NCBI GenBank assembly: GCA_959019775.1
Contig: CAUEPS010000010.1
Location: 4,544 to 68,543 of the forward strand
Source of the DNA: an uncultured Collinsella sp.
Lineage (GTDB): Bacteria; Actinomycetota; Coriobacteriia; Coriobacteriales; Coriobacteriaceae
Reading direction: 5' to 3'
Length of the DNA: 64,000 nucleotides
Position 1 is the stretch's first letter. Every line of letters starts with the position of its first letter. The position numbers and the translations under genes are program-made. Positions 49,319-58,830 of the stretch are shown piece by piece. The notes beneath the pieces were generated by a model. The model made no database searches. It was not told the DNA's origin and worked only from the letters and a program-made list of their open reading frames with translations.

Positions 49319-50956
49319 ATGCAACATATCGATCGGATTATCCGCTCCAAGAACGTCTTTACCGCCCAAGACGGCATCGATACCGCCCGCGAGCTGGCGA
49401 TTGCCATCGCAGGCGACCGTATCGTCGCGGTCGGCACGCCCGATGACGTGATTGCTGCCGCTCCTGCCGCCACGTCGGTTATCGACTACGGCGAGCAGTT
49501 TGTCTGCCCCGGTTTCCATGACGCTCATCTGCACTTCTTCCATACCTCGGTCGGTTCCTCGCCGTACATGCTCATGGATATGGGCACGTCCGAGGCGGCG
49601 CTGGTGCAACATGCGCTCGAGTTTTCCCAGGACCTGCCCGACGACGCTTGGGTTGTGACGCAGGGCTGGCGCGACTACCGTTGGGACCCGCCCGAGCATC
49701 CTACCAAGGCGTCGCTCGATGTGGCATTCCCCGATCGTCCCTGTGTTATGTATTCGGGCGACGGGCACACGCTGTGGCTCAACAGCCGCGCACTCGATGC
49801 ACTCGGCGTCACGCGCGACAGCGAGCCACCAGCGGGCGGTAGCTACGACAAGGACGCAAACGGCGAGCTCACGGGTATTGCTCACGAGGCGGCTGCCATG
49901 CAGCTGCTACCGCGCTGCCTTGAGTGGCTGGGCGAGGATCGCATCGCAAGCGCTTACGCCGATCAAATGAGGCGGATGGCCGAGCAGGGCATCACCTCGA
50001 TATGCGATATGTCGCTCATGCCCATGCCGGGCTGCGATTTTATCCGCGACGACGTCTACGACAAACTGCAGGCAGCCGGCAAGTTGGGCATCCGAGCCCA
50101 TTTGTTTCCCACGCTGCTGGATGACCAATCGCGCTTGGAAGAGCTGCAGGTACGTTACGCGAACAACGCGCTGCTTTCGGCGCCAGGCTTTAAGCAGTTC
50201 TTCGACGGCGTGTCGAGCGAACACACGGCCTATCTCACCGAGCCCTATACCAACCCGCGCTTCCCGGGCGATCAAGGTCGCCTGACGGTTCCTGCCGAGC
50301 GCATGCGCAAGCTGGTTCTGGCGGTCGCGGAGCGCGGCCATACCGTGCGCATCCACGTCATCGGCGACGGTGCGATTCATGCCGCGCTGGATATCTTCGA
50401 GGAGGCCGCCGACCTGTACGGCCTGCCCCAGCACGGCCATAACACGCTCGAGCACCTGGAGAACCTCTTGCCCGAGGACATCGATCGTCTACGCAAGCTT
50501 AACGTCGTTGCCTCGAGCCAGCCCTGTCACATTACACTCGACCCGGGCGGCCCCGAGCGCGATCTGGGCCTGGAACGCAGCCGCATCATGTGGCCGTTTG
50601 CGACCTATAAGCAGCGCGGCATCCGCCAAGCCTTCGGCACCGATAGCCCCATCACAGCTGTTACAAGCATGAACGTGCTCTACACGGCTATCACGCGCCA
50701 GGATCCCAAAAGCCACTGGCCCGAGGGCGGCTGGTTACCGAGCGAGCGCATCGATGCAGCAACAGCCCTGCGCAACTACACCCTGGGCAGCGCCTATGCA
50801 GCGGGCGACGAGCAAAACCTCGGCAGCTTGGAGCCCGGCAAGTATGCCGACCTGGTAGTCCTGGACCAAAACCCGCTCACCATCGACCCCCAAGAGCTCC
50901 AGGCTACCAAGGTTCAGACCACCTACCTGGCAGGTAACTTGATTTACGAGCGCTAA
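49319..50956 (+). CDS. YtcJ-like metal-dependent amidohydrolase
   Basis: The 545-residue enzyme of the amidohydrolase superfamily has the metal-binding HDAHLHF after FVCPG. Further motifs are VRIHVIGDGAIHAALDIFE, NTLEHLE, and the late AFGTDSPIT where Asp is catalytic. The C-terminus has LGSLEPGKYADLVVLDQNPL, the typical end of this family. Substrates are amides or carbamates, not identifiable here. Three in-frame ATGs lie close (49307, 49313, 49319); I prefer 49319, which has GGGGATG upstream. It is divergent from the M20 gene with a 170-base shared promoter region. Confidence 0.88.
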   Translation: MQHIDRIIRSKNVFTAQDGIDTARELAIAIAGDRIVAVGTPDDVIAAAPAATSVIDYGEQFVCPGFHDAHLHFFHTSVGSSPYMLMDMGTSEAALVQHALEFSQDLPDDAWVVTQGWRDYRWDPPEHPTKASLDVAFPDRPCVMYSGDGHTLWLNSRALDALGVTRDSEPPAGGSYDKDANGELTGIAHEAAAMQLLPRCLEWLGEDRIASAYADQMRRMAEQGITSICDMSLMPMPGCDFIRDDVYDKLQAAGKLGIRAHLFPTLLDDQSRLEELQVRYANNALLSAPGFKQFFDGVSSEHTAYLTEPYTNPRFPGDQGRLTVPAERMRKLVLAVAERGHTVRIHVIGDGAIHAALDIFEEAADLYGLPQHGHNTLEHLENLLPEDIDRLRKLNVVASSQPCHITLDPGGPERDLGLERSRIMWPFATYKQRGIRQAFGTDSPITAVTSMNVLYTAITRQDPKSHWPEGGWLPSERIDAATALRNYTLGSAYAAGDEQNLGSLEPGKYADLVVLDQNPLTIDPQELQATKVQTTYLAGNLIYER

Positions 50957-50976
50957 GTATTCATGCCGTACCGTTA

Positions 50977-51027
50977 AGCGCGGCTCGGGCAGCCTTTTTG
51001 GGATAGCGCTCGAGCCGCGTTTGCGTT
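50977..51027 (+). terminator. Hairpin after the YtcJ-like gene
   Basis: GCGCGGCTCG and CGAGCCGCG pair across a loop with TTTTT inside; GTTTGCG follows. It probably ends the transcript. Confidence 0.6.
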
Positions 51028-51211
51028 TTGGTGGGGATCCGCCATGAGCGTCCCTGCTCTGTTGGATTTGGGTGCGGGGCGGAGGTGCTGCTGCCCCGCG
51101 CTCAATTTGGACACCAGCAATGCTATCTCTTGGTGTTTTGCATACTTCCCATTACAGATTGCATAAAAAGGCTGGGATGTCCTTCCTGATCCTGATGTAC
51201 CCCCGCCCGTG

Positions 51212-51449
51212 CCGTGCAAAAAACGGAGTATTCAGCACCGCGAGCTCTGCCGGTGCCGCTGCGGCTGAGTAACGTTGCGGAGATTGACGTCATTTTGGGC
51301 TCCGGTACGGCGCGAAGCATGCCTTTTTGTCCTGGCGGGGTTTGCCTGCCGACTCAAATCGCCGGTCGAAGGCGTCCTTGGGACCAATATGGTGTGTCCG
51401 GCGTGTATGCAGCCGTCCTGGCTTGCTGAATACTCCCAAAAATGCACGG
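51212..51449. repeat. Long-range inverted repeat with A-rich symmetric internal loop
   Basis: CCGTGCA (7 bp) and GGAGTATTCAGCA (13 bp) at 51212-51237 pair with their complements at 51424-51449. They are separated by unpaired AAAAAC and CAAAAA. The enclosed 186 bases have no open reading frame of note. Confidence 0.7.
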
Positions 51450-51529
51450 TGCTCCCCAGGGGACCCGTGCACGCAACGAAAACCATGCCCATGTCGCTAT
51501 CCGCATCGCCATTTTGCTGCACTGACTTT

Positions 51530-51734
51530 TCTGAATGCCGGGCTCGAATTAGTTAACCTGCCTCCCGTGTGGCTCCGGAGGGGCGGGGCATAAGGTTTAT
51601 CGCGAGTTCCGCACGAGCCGAAGGCCACTTAATGTGGCCTTCGTGCGAGCAGGACTGCCCGAGCAGGAAACCTTATGCCCCGCCCCTCCGGAGCCACACG
51701 GGAGCCACTGCTAAGTTATCCCCCGGCATTCAGA
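51530..51734. repeat. Giant nested palindrome upstream of groES
   Basis: Core arms 51562-51598 and 51668-51704 are 37 bases and exactly complementary (GGCTCCGGAGGGGCGGGGCA within). Further out TCTGAATGCCGGG at 51530 pairs with CCCGGCATTCAGA at 51722-51734. Inside, CGAAGGCCAC/GTGGCCTTCG forms a second hairpin around TTAAT. The whole 205-base element can fold as one long branched stem. Confidence 0.85.
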
Positions 51735-51833
51735 AAATCTAAGTGCCAAAAAATAAGATTTTTTGACTCCGTGTTGTATAACCCGCCATTCGTGGGTACC
51801 ATTCAACGCGTACGCAAACAAAAAGGGTTAATT

Positions 51834-51852
51834 CGCGTGGCATAACCACGCG
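51834..51852 (+). promoter_or_regulatory. Leader hairpin immediately upstream of the groES ribosome site
   Basis: CGCGTGG-CATAA-CCACGCG lies about ten bases before AGGAGG. It might influence translation or stability of the groESL mRNA. No CIRCE or HAIR operator is visible nearby. Confidence 0.45.
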
Positions 51853-51874
51853 GCCCAAAAAGGAGGAGACAAGC

Positions 51875-52168
51875 ATGTCGTCTTTGAAGCCGCTTGCAGA
51901 TCGTGTTCTGGTCAAGCCCGACGAGGCCGAGCAGAAGACCGCTTCTGGTCTGTATATCGCCAGCAACGCCCAGGAGAAGCCGCAGCGCGGCACCATCGTT
52001 GCCGTTGGCGCCGGCAAGGTCAACGACAAGGGTGAGCGCATCCCCATGGACGTCAAGGTTGGCGACGTCGTCATCTACGGTAAGTTCGGTGGCAACGAGG
52101 TCAAAGTCGACGGCGAGAAGTATCTGCTGATGCGCGCCGACGACATCTACGCCGTCGTCGAGGCCTAG
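51875..52168 (+). CDS. groES: Co-chaperonin GroES
   Basis: The 97-residue protein caps the GroEL ring. It shows LKPLADRVLVKPDEAEQKTASGLYIASNAQEK, with the mobile loop at about 17-33, then GTIVAVGAGKVNDKGERIPMDVKVGDVVIYGKFGGNEVKVDGEKYLLMRADDIYAVV (family pattern, quoted in pieces), all canonical. AAAAAGGAGGAG precedes the ATG. groEL follows 96 bases downstream, the usual order. Confidence 0.97.
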   Translation: MSSLKPLADRVLVKPDEAEQKTASGLYIASNAQEKPQRGTIVAVGAGKVNDKGERIPMDVKVGDVVIYGKFGGNEVKVDGEKYLLMRADDIYAVVEA

Positions 52169-52186
52169 TCTCGTCAGAATCTCTGA

Positions 52187-53902
<1,716 letters not shown>

Positions 53903-53927
53903 GGCCGACAAGGTCTAGAACTCCCAC

Positions 53928-54073
53928 CGGGAATCCGGGGGCGGGACGGGGACTTCTCTCCGGAACGTCCTCGGACATGCAAAGAGGCTCCGCATCGCGC
54001 TTCGCGCTGCGGAGCCTCTTTGCGTCCTGCGGAATATTCCGGAGAGAAGTCCCCGTCCCGCCCCCGGATTCCC
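53928..54073. repeat. Giant nested palindrome downstream of groEL
   Basis: Outer arms 53928-53965 and 54037-54073 pair over 37 bases with one bulge and contain GCGGGACGGGGACTTCTCTC. The inner arms GCAAAGAGGCTCCGCA (53979-53994) and complement (54008-54023) are perfect, with a GCGCTTCGCGC mini-hairpin in the loop. It begins about 25 bases after the groEL stop and may end its transcript. Confidence 0.88.
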
Positions 54074-54239
54074 TGCGTTTACGGCCTTGAGGCCGGCGGG
54101 CGGAGAAGGATGTGGTCGATAGGGATACGTGTCCCCTTCGCTGTTTCGCGCTTTGCGCGAAAGGCGCGTTGCTTTGGGATGGGTGGGGGACGTGGTTGCT
54201 TTGGCAACTGATCTCCGCCACAAATTACCCTTGGCATAC

Positions 54240-54267
54240 TTGCGCGAGAACCTGCTCGTGCTACACT
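54240..54267 (+). promoter_or_regulatory. Putative promoter of the FMN-riboswitch operon
   Basis: -35 TTGCGC (54240-54245) and -10 TACACT (54262-54267) are separated by 16 bases, about 15 bases upstream of the riboswitch start. Confidence 0.5.
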
Positions 54268-54278
54268 TGCAATTGCTG

Positions 54279-54458
54279 TTTCAGGGCGGGGTGGAATTCC
54301 CCACTGGCGGTAAATCGGGCGGTGTCAAAGGGACGCCGTGGCGCAGGCGAGGTGTCTGCGACCGAGCCGATGAGTCCGCGACCCGTGCGTGTGTTGGTTC
54401 GCATGCCGGCTGAACTGGTGAGATCCCAGTACCAACGGTTAGAGTCCGGATGAAAGAG
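54279..54458 (+). ncRNA. FMN riboswitch (RFN element)
   Basis: The conserved blocks are all present in order: TCAGGGCGGGGTGGAATTCC, then CCACTGGCGGTAAA, the GAGTCCGCGACCCG segment, CTGAACTGGTGAGATCCCAG and GTTAGAGTCCGGATGAAAGA. FMN binding shuts off riboflavin uptake or synthesis genes. It lies directly before the ECF riboflavin transporter. The ribosome site AGGCAGGTGAT follows the element at once, which suggests control of translation initiation rather than termination. Confidence 0.95.
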
Positions 54459-54470
54459 GCAGGTGATCTT

Positions 54471-55061
54471 ATGTCTGAACAGTCGCAGCATATCCATTTT
54501 GAGAACACGAATAGGTGGAGCACCAAACAGCTCGTTACCATGGCGTTGATGTGCGCCTTGGGCGCCCTGTTTATGTACGTGCAGCTGCCTATCCTTCCTT
54601 CGGCGCCGTTTTTGACGTATGACCCGTCGCTGGTACCGGCGATGGTGTGCGGGTTTGCGTATGGTCCTGGCGCCGGCACTGCTGTTGCCGCTATGGCTAT
54701 CGTTATCCATGCGCTCACCACGGGTGACTGGGTCGGCGCGCTTATGAACCTGGTTGCCACGCTGGGCTACATTCTGCCTGCGGCTATCGTCTATCAGAAG
54801 ATGCATACCTATAAGGGTGCCGTGATTGGCCTGGTGCTCGGCGTTATTGCCGCTACGGCGTTGTCTATGGTCGCAAACCTTACCATTGGCGTATGGTTCT
54901 GGTATGGCTCGGTCGATGTGATCGCCCCGCTCATGATTCCTGCCGTGCTGCCGTTCAACCTTATCAAGACCGTGCTTAACTCGGTGTTGACACTGGCGGT
55001 GTATAAAGCGGTCTCCAACCTCATCACGCCTAAAAAGGACCAGGTCAAAGGCCGCGCATGA
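54471..55061 (+). CDS. ribU: ECF transporter substrate-specific (S) component, riboflavin type
   Basis: The 196-residue membrane protein has five to six helices. Its N-terminus STKQLVTMALMCALGALFMY contains the ALG-type contact with EcfT, and LPSAPFLTYDPSLVPAMVCGFAYGP is characteristic of S components for vitamins such as RibU. The upstream FMN riboswitch makes riboflavin the expected substrate. ATG 54471 is chosen; an in-frame ATG at 54450 lies inside the riboswitch. It overlaps the next gene by four bases. Confidence 0.92.
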   Translation: MSEQSQHIHFENTNRWSTKQLVTMALMCALGALFMYVQLPILPSAPFLTYDPSLVPAMVCGFAYGPGAGTAVAAMAIVIHALTTGDWVGALMNLVATLGYILPAAIVYQKMHTYKGAVIGLVLGVIAATALSMVANLTIGVWFWYGSVDVIAPLMIPAVLPFNLIKTVLNSVLTLAVYKAVSNLITPKKDQVKGRA

Positions 55062-56962
55062 TTGAGTGTCGGGGCGTTTCCTTTAGCTATGACGGTGCCG
55101 TACCGGCGCTCGACGGCGTCGATCTGAATATCGAGGACGGCGAGTTTTTCTGCATCCTCGGTGGCAATGGGTCGGGCAAGTCGACGTTTGCCAAGCATCT
55201 GAATGCACTGTTGCAGCCCGATGCGGGCACGGTACGCATCAACGGCATGGATGCGTCCGACCCCGAGCTGGTCTACGACATTCGTTCGACCGCGGGCATG
55301 GTGTTCCAGAATCCCGATGATCAGCTGGTGGCAACGCTTGTCGAAGATGACGTTGCGTTTGGTCCCGAAAACCTTGGCGTGCCATCGGCGCAAATTGCGC
55401 AGCGCGTACGCGAGGCACTGAAGGGCGTGGGCCTGGTGGGCTTTGAGCGCCACGAGACCCATGCGCTTTCGGGTGGCCAAAAGCAACGCGTGGCGCTTGC
55501 CGGCGTGCTTGCCATGGAACCGCGCGTTCTCATTTTGGACGAGGCTTCCTCGATGCTCGATCCGCGTGGACGTAAGGGCCTCATGAAGGCTTGCCGCGTG
55601 TTGCACGCTCGCGGTATGACCATCGTGATGATTACGCACTTTATGGAAGAAGCCGCCGAGGCCGATCGTGTCGCGGTGTTTCGGGCGGGGCACGTTGCCA
55701 TGCTCGGTACGCCCGAGGAAATTTTGACGCGGGCGGATGAGCTTGCGCAGCTCAACCTGGATATGCCGGAGTCGTGTCGTCTGGGCATGGCGCTTCGTAC
55801 GAAGGGCGTGCCTGTTCATGCGCAGGTGCGCGAGGTGGATATGGTCGCTGAGATTGCGCAGGCTTATGCCGAGCGAAGTGGGGCTGACACCGCGGGACAG
55901 TCTTCCGCATCCCAGTTGGAAATCGCTGACGGCACTGTTCCGGTAGACAACGAGGACAACGCGTCGGAGCCCGTCATCGAGCTATCCCATGTTTCGTACA
56001 GTTATTCGCTCAGTCCGCGCGAGCGCCACCGCTGGCGCAAGCGCTCGACCACTGCGGACACATCGAGCAAACAGGCTCTCTGGGGAAACGACCCCAGCAG
56101 CCCGTGGGCGCTGCGCGATGTATCGCTGACGGTGCGTCGCGGCGAGTTCCTGGGCTTGGCAGGTCATACCGGTTCGGGTAAGTCGACGCTGGTCCAGCAT
56201 CTCAACGGTTTGATTCGCCCCCAGGAGGGATCCGTTCGCGCGCTGGGGCTCGATCTGTCAAACAAGAAAGACGCCGCCGCGGTTAAGGCCAAGGTCGGCG
56301 TGGTGTTTCAATATCCTGAGCGTCAGCTGTTTGCCGAAACCGTGGCGCAGGACGTGGCGTTTGGTCCGCATAACCTTGGCTTGCCGCAAGATGAAGTCGA
56401 CCGTCGTGTCGAGTCATCGCTCTCACGCGTGGGCCTCGACCTTTCCACGGTCGGCGACAAGAGCCCCTTTGAGCTTTCGGGCGGTCAGCAACGGCGCGTG
56501 GCATTCGCCGGCGTGCTCGCCATGGAGCCCGAAGTCCTGGTGCTCGATGAGCCCATGGCGGGGCTCGATCCGGCTGCGCGCAGGGATTTCCTTGAGCTTA
56601 TCGATCGACTTCACCGCGATGGCCTGACCGTTGTCATGGTTTCGCACAGCATGGATGACCTGGCCAATTGCTGCGACCGTATTGTCGTGATGAACGAGGG
56701 CGCGGTGTTTGCCGAGGGCACGCCCGCTCAGGTGTTTGCGCATGCCGATGAGCTTAAATCAATCGGCTTGGGTGTTCCCGCTGCCCAACGTATGGCGCTG
56801 GCGCTTGCGAAGGCAGGCGTGCCGCTGCGCCGCAGCGGGCTCTATACGGTTGAGTCGTTGGCCGACGAGTTGGCAAATTTGCTGATCGGTCGCTCAGACG
56901 GTTCTTCTAACGTCTCGGACATTGCTAAATCCAAGACGGTCGCGCGAGAGGAGGGCTGCTGA
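55058..56962 (+). CDS. Fused energy-coupling factor ATPase (EcfA-EcfA' double ATPase)
   Basis: The 634-residue protein contains two ABC ATPase domains in one chain. The first (about 1-240) has GGNGSGKST, LSGGQKQRVALA and LILDEASSMLDP; the second (about 305-555) has GHTGSGKST, LSGGQQRRVAFAG and LVLDEPMAGLDP. In most bacteria these are separate EcfA1 and EcfA2. The linker (about 260-300) is low complexity and acidic. It powers riboflavin uptake together with EcfT and RibU. Both reading frames overlap their neighbours, giving tight coupling. Confidence 0.93.
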   Translation: MIECRGVSFSYDGAVPALDGVDLNIEDGEFFCILGGNGSGKSTFAKHLNALLQPDAGTVRINGMDASDPELVYDIRSTAGMVFQNPDDQLVATLVEDDVAFGPENLGVPSAQIAQRVREALKGVGLVGFERHETHALSGGQKQRVALAGVLAMEPRVLILDEASSMLDPRGRKGLMKACRVLHARGMTIVMITHFMEEAAEADRVAVFRAGHVAMLGTPEEILTRADELAQLNLDMPESCRLGMALRTKGVPVHAQVREVDMVAEIAQAYAERSGADTAGQSSASQLEIADGTVPVDNEDNASEPVIELSHVSYSYSLSPRERHRWRKRSTTADTSSKQALWGNDPSSPWALRDVSLTVRRGEFLGLAGHTGSGKSTLVQHLNGLIRPQEGSVRALGLDLSNKKDAAAVKAKVGVVFQYPERQLFAETVAQDVAFGPHNLGLPQDEVDRRVESSLSRVGLDLSTVGDKSPFELSGGQQRRVAFAGVLAMEPEVLVLDEPMAGLDPAARRDFLELIDRLHRDGLTVVMVSHSMDDLANCCDRIVVMNEGAVFAEGTPAQVFAHADELKSIGLGVPAAQRMALALAKAGVPLRRSGLYTVESLADELANLLIGRSDGSSNVSDIAKSKTVAREEGC

Positions 56963-57762
56963 TGGAGGCGTTTTCGTTTGGTAGTTACTATCCCGGCGAT
57001 AGTGCAATCCACCGCCTGGACCCGCGAACCAAGTTGCTCTTGGGCTTTGTGTTTCTGATCACGACGCTCACAGTCAGTGGCTTCCGCGGACTGGCCCCTG
57101 TCGCAATTTTCGTCGTGCTGATCTATGCCGTGTCCCGGGTGCCGTTGCGCCGGGTCCTATCATCGATGGCGCCGCTGCTGGCAATCGTCGTCGTGGTCGC
57201 GGTGCTCAACTTGTTTACCGATCAGAGTGGGCGCATCCTGTGGCAGCTCGGCTTTCTGCAGATAAGCGAGGGCTCACTGCGTTCTGCCGCCTTTATGGCG
57301 TGCCGCCTGACGTTGATGATGGCCGGCATGAGCGCCATTACACTCACCACGCCGACGCTCGACCTCACCGCGGGCTTTGAGCGCCTGCTCGCGCCGTTTG
57401 CGCGTGTGGGACTTCCTGCGCACGAGCTCGGCATGATTATGGGTATCGCGCTGCGCTTTATGCCGCAGTTTGCCACCGAGATGAAGCAGACGGCGGACGC
57501 GCAGGCAAGCCGCGGCGCGCGCGTGACGGGCGGTCCGCTCGGCGGCGTGCGTATGCTCGGCAGCGTGGCGATTCCGCTGTTCACGGGCGTGTTCCGCCAT
57601 GCCGAGACGCTGTCTGCCGCCATGGATGCACGCTGCTATCACGGCGAGCAGGGCCGCACGCGCCTGCATGCGCTTGCATTTGGCCGCGGCGATGCGTTGG
57701 CGGCGGTGGTGACGGCGTTGCTGCTCATCTGCGTCATCGTCATCAATCTTCAACTTGTTTAG
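56962..57762 (+). CDS. ecfT: ECF transporter transmembrane (T) component
   Basis: The 266-residue protein has five to six helices and the CbiQ/EcfT start AIHRLDPRTKLLL. The coupling helices carry the Ala-Arg-Gly-type motif in ADAQASRGARV and a second one in SAAMDARCYHGEQGRTR, which contact the two ATPase domains. The start ATG overlaps the previous stop. With the fused ATPase and RibU this is a complete ECF module. Confidence 0.93.
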   Translation: MEAFSFGSYYPGDSAIHRLDPRTKLLLGFVFLITTLTVSGFRGLAPVAIFVVLIYAVSRVPLRRVLSSMAPLLAIVVVVAVLNLFTDQSGRILWQLGFLQISEGSLRSAAFMACRLTLMMAGMSAITLTTPTLDLTAGFERLLAPFARVGLPAHELGMIMGIALRFMPQFATEMKQTADAQASRGARVTGGPLGGVRMLGSVAIPLFTGVFRHAETLSAAMDARCYHGEQGRTRLHALAFGRGDALAAVVTALLLICVIVINLQLV

Positions 57763-57792
57763 GCGCGATTCGAGCGCAAGAAAGGGGTCCCT

Positions 57793-58239
57793 ATGACCGA
57801 CAACGACCGCACGGCTCAGCTTGAGCGCACCTGTTCGTATCTCAGGCGCATTCCGGCGTGGTATCTGGCCACGACCGATGTGGCCGACGGACATCAGCCC
57901 CGCGTGAGACCGTTTTCGTTTGCCATGGTCGATGACGGTAAACTGTGGTTTTGCACGTCGCGCGACAAGGATGTGTGGGCCGAGCTCAGCGCGAATCCCA
58001 AGTTTGAGCTCTCGGGCTGGAAGCCGGGGGAATGTTGGATCGTGTTGACCGGCGAGGCCGCACTTGAGGACGACGCAGTTGCGAGCGACAAGGTGCGTCA
58101 AGCGGGTTTTAAGCACATGGTGGGCATCGGCGAGGAACACGAGAGTGCCAACGACGGCCGCCTTGCTTTCTTTTCGGTCCGCAATATTGCCGCGCGCTTC
58201 TGTGATATCGACGGCAGCGAGGAGCGCCTGGAGCTCTAG
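57793..58239 (+). CDS. Pyridoxamine 5'-phosphate oxidase-like FMN-binding protein (copy A)
   Basis: The 148-residue protein has the split-barrel flavin-binding fold: IPAWYLATTDVADGHQPRVRPFSFAMVDDGKLWFCTSRDKDVWAEL. It is one of two adjacent paralogs (the next is 58284). They likely bind FMN and reduce or sense small molecules; a substrate is unknown. It lies 30 bases after ecfT, so it is probably read from the riboswitch transcript, which ties an FMN-using protein to riboflavin supply. An AAAGG site precedes the ATG. Confidence 0.85.
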   Translation: MTDNDRTAQLERTCSYLRRIPAWYLATTDVADGHQPRVRPFSFAMVDDGKLWFCTSRDKDVWAELSANPKFELSGWKPGECWIVLTGEAALEDDAVASDKVRQAGFKHMVGIGEEHESANDGRLAFFSVRNIAARFCDIDGSEERLEL

Positions 58240-58283
58240 CTCGCACAAACCAGGTTCCCAAACTAACTAGTACAGGAGGAAAC

Positions 58284-58694
58284 GTGGACGGATTGAATAC
58301 GGTTTTGGAGTATCTGACGTCGGTGCCGGCGTGGTATCTGGCGACGAGCGTGGACGGACAGCCACATGTGCGCCCGTTCTCGTTTGCACAGATTCAGGAC
58401 GGCAAACTGTGGTTTGTAACGGCGCGCACCAAAGATGTGTGGCAGGAGCTGCTGCAAAATCAGCGCTTTGAGGCCACGAGTTGGTGGCCGGGCCATGGCT
58501 GGCTCATCTTGCGCGGACGTGCCGGCTTGGATGACCGGGCTTTAGACGAAATGCGCGAAGCCGGGTGGAAGCATCTAGAGCGCCTGGGCGAGCACTATGA
58601 GGGGCCTAACGACCCCACGCTCGTCTTCTTTAGCGTCGAGGATCCCGAGGCTTTTATCTGCAATCACGACGAATGGGTGCCGGTCGAGCTCTAG
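58284..58694 (+). CDS. Pyridoxamine 5'-phosphate oxidase-like FMN-binding protein (copy B)
   Basis: The 136-residue protein is a paralog of the preceding gene, sharing VPAWYLAT, HVRPFSFAQIQDGKLWFVT and the DVWQELL pattern. A GTG start at 58284 follows AGGAGG. The tandem pair suggests duplication followed by divergence. It is the last gene of the flavin unit and is followed by a strong hairpin. Confidence 0.85.
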   Translation: MDGLNTVLEYLTSVPAWYLATSVDGQPHVRPFSFAQIQDGKLWFVTARTKDVWQELLQNQRFEATSWWPGHGWLILRGRAGLDDRALDEMREAGWKHLERLGEHYEGPNDPTLVFFSVEDPEAFICNHDEWVPVEL

Positions 58695-58731
58695 CCAGCT
58701 GGCTCATCCTAACAACTTGGTTTTCGCATGC

Positions 58732-58785
58732 GCGGGCCCCGTATTGCCCGGCGCCGTTAGGAGCGCCGGTCAATACGGGGCCCGC
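58732..58785 (+). terminator. GC-rich hairpin after the flavin operon
   Basis: GCGGGCCCCGTATTG pairs with CAATACGGGGCCCGC and the stem continues with CCGGCG/CGCCGG. It separates the flavin genes from the arginine operon. No T-run is evident. Confidence 0.7.
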
Positions 58786-58830
58786 TCCATTTGTCAATTC
58801 CTTCAAGCGAATGTGTCGGGAATGTTTCAA

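Larger units (their letters stand above)
51028..51862. other. Long non-coding region with nested palindromes before groES
   Basis: No frame in this 830-base stretch has both a ribosome site and coding-like composition. It holds an inverted repeat (51212-51237 against 51424-51449), a giant nested palindrome (51530-51734) and a small hairpin just before the groES ribosome site (51834-51852). The remainder shows nothing recognisable. Confidence 0.7.

Noticed and set aside
49151..49885. Upstream extension of the M20 amidohydrolase frame by 245 codons
   Set aside because: The extension is antisense to the YtcJ-like gene and encodes nothing recognisable. AAGGAG lies before the ATG at 49150, where the family alignment begins.
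51072..51593. Small open frames of 60-93 codons in the region before groES
   Set aside because: They overlap long inverted repeats, lack ribosome sites and change frame with equal support on both strands.
51741..51874. CIRCE operator before groES
   Set aside because: No TTAGCACTC-N9-GAGTGCTAA-like dyad can be found in the sequence between the palindrome and groES.
54450..54470. ATG 54450 as the start of ribU
   Set aside because: It lies inside the final conserved block of the FMN riboswitch, and a ribosome site follows rather than precedes it.
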